Source: Bacillota bacterium (lineage in GTDB: Bacteria; Bacillota; Clostridia; Tissierellales; Sedimentibacteraceae). From it: a DNA stretch of 64,000 nt. Positions within the stretch are counted from its first letter, which is position 1; every line of letters starts with the position of its first letter. Both the position numbers and the translations under genes were made by a program. The stretch lies in the NCBI GenBank assembly GCA_023386345.1, contig JAEWJT010000016.1, positions 434,001-498,000 of the forward strand. The letters are read 5' to 3'. The notes under the pieces were generated by a model. It had not been told where the DNA came from, did no database searches, and saw only the letters and a program-made list of their open reading frames with translations. This document shows, in pieces, positions 63,072-64,000 of this stretch.

Positions 63072-63925
63072 ACCTCCATTCGACTAATAAATTCTTTGCT
63101 AAATTCCATTCCATCCTTATATCCAAGACTAATTAAATGAGAAATTTTATTTTTATTAAAATTTAAAGTCCCATTAAAAAGATTTCCTAAATCATGATCT
63201 GGGTTAATTAGATGCAGATTGGAATCTGGAAATTTTTCCCTTAATTTCTCTAATGATGTTTCATTATCGTTTGAAATTACTATTATATCCTTATGCCCGT
63301 AGTCGTACAAAGGCTTAATAGGTACATTATCAATTAGACCGCCATCAATATAATGCTTATCATTTATCTCTATAGGCTCAAAAATGAGAGGAAGAGCTGA
63401 AGATGCCAATAGAATTTTATATGTATTTTCAATATTTTTATAATTTAACACTAAGTATGATATTTTCCCTACAGGTATTTTTTCATAAGCGCTTAAAGCA
63501 GCTCTTATACCTCTTAGCTCTTTAGGAATATCAGTTATATCCACACTGCTTGCGTACATCACTTTATCAGAAGCTGATAGATTTTCTATTTTAAATTCTT
63601 TAAATAGTTCAACTAATTTTTTACGGTCACCTAAGTAAGAATTTTTTAGTGGAGTATTTGTTTTTATGCTTCTTAGCATATTCATGATTTCATAAATATT
63701 TATACTATCAGCAAAAAATATATCACTTACTCTGTTTTGCCAAATATCAATAGCCTTATCAATACCTACGCTTTCGACAAGCGCCATATTAAGAGCACCT
63801 ATGGATGCACCCGAAAAACCGGTAATTTTTTCATATAAGCCATATTGAATAAGTGCATTTATTACTCCGAGTTGATATGCGCCCTTTGCTCCACCACCAC
63901 TAAGAACTAAAGCTAAGTTTTCGAT
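63068..63925 (-). CDS. Patatin-like phospholipase with apparent ATC start
   Basis: The frame is open upstream of the first ATG (63787) and encodes ALVLSGGGAKGAYQLG (oxyanion hole) and GASIG (nucleophile Ser), so translation must start before it. The only fitting initiator is ATC at 63925 (285 aa), with AGGTG 5 nt upstream and an in-frame TAA 15 nt before it; no ATG, GTG or TTG lies between. The catalytic Asp is in YIDGGLIDNVPI. RssA-type enzymes hydrolyse acyl esters of lipids. Either an ATC start is used or a start mutation has weakened the gene. Confidence 0.8.
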   Translation of the reverse strand: MENLALVLSGGGAKGAYQLGVINALIQYGLYEKITGFSGASIGALNMALVESVGIDKAIDIWQNRVSDIFFADSINIYEIMNMLRSIKTNTPLKNSYLGDRKKLVELFKEFKIENLSASDKVMYASSVDITDIPKELRGIRAALSAYEKIPVGKISYLVLNYKNIENTYKILLASSALPLIFEPIEINDKHYIDGGLIDNVPIKPLYDYGHKDIIVISNDNETSLEKLREKFPDSNLHLINPDHDLGNLFNGTLNFNKNKISHLISLGYKDGMEFSKEFISRMEV

Positions 63926-64000
63926 ACAATCACCTACTTATAAAATATTATTATTAATAATTTATGCAAATATGGTTTGTTTTGCTAATATAAATTGTTA

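Noticed and set aside
62890..63087. 65-codon plus-strand ORF near the end of the window
   Set aside because: It starts inside the nested hairpin and has no ribosome site; its Leu-Asp-Val pattern comes from the 9-nt repeat.

Overview
The window is AT-rich chromosomal DNA from a low-GC, Gram-positive, endospore-forming anaerobe of the class Clostridia. The evidence is the sporulation set (spoIIAA-spoIIAB, spoVAC-spoVAD-spoVAE, spoIID), strong AGGAGG-type ribosome binding sites, frequent TTG and GTG starts, a T-box leader and Gram-positive lipoproteins. A Peptostreptococcaceae or Tissierellia-like host fits, but that placement is inference. The window carries mostly housekeeping genes. I saw no rRNA, tRNA, CRISPR array, prophage or intact insertion sequence.

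Layout. 1-5.3 kb: the end of an alpha-2-macroglobulin-like protein, an exported MEMO-family protein, a PrsA-type foldase, a PAP2 phosphatase and a NagZ-like GH3 lipoprotein. 5.4-10.3 kb: a DEAD-box helicase, then thrS behind a T-box leader, then a UBA-like/DUF4342 protein. 10.4-15.7 kb: a WYL regulator, a PNPOx-DUF3795 protein, an M19 dipeptidase, an SPL-like radical SAM protein, and a cation/proton antiporter behind what looks like a fluoride riboswitch. 15.8-21.1 kb: a two-component pair, then spoIIAA-spoIIAB facing spoVAE-spoVAD-spoVAC. sigF, the usual third gene of the spoIIA operon, is absent here, and a 39-codon ORF is coupled to spoVAC. 21.2-34.7 kb: a class A penicillin-binding protein, hflX, an IMPACT-family gene, and the block yebC-ruvC-ruvA-ruvB-spoIID-queA-tgt-yajC.

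34.7-43.6 kb is more accessory: a permuted NlpC/P60-type protein, a degenerate GGDEF-EAL-PAS protein, an alpha-galactoside set (galK, AraC regulator, GH4 alpha-galactosidase) and an internally duplicated BspA-type leucine-rich lipoprotein. 43.7-50.6 kb: a carboxyltransferase-domain protein without a biotin domain, a LUD protein, an Lrp regulator, an EamA transporter and two unrelated flavoproteins. 50.6-61.4 kb: secA, a GRAM-like protein, prfB with a programmed +1 frameshift, tex, a HAD phosphatase, a 35-residue membrane miniprotein, helD and a hemerythrin. 61.7-64 kb: a CPBP protease, structured intergenic DNA with a 9-nt periodic repeat, and a patatin-like phospholipase whose only sensible start codon is ATC.

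Convergent genes repeatedly share one bidirectional terminator, sometimes with the last codons of one gene inside the hairpin. Starts were re-chosen wherever a Shine-Dalgarno sequence showed that the longest reading frame overshoots. All functional calls come from reading motifs by eye; no database search was run.
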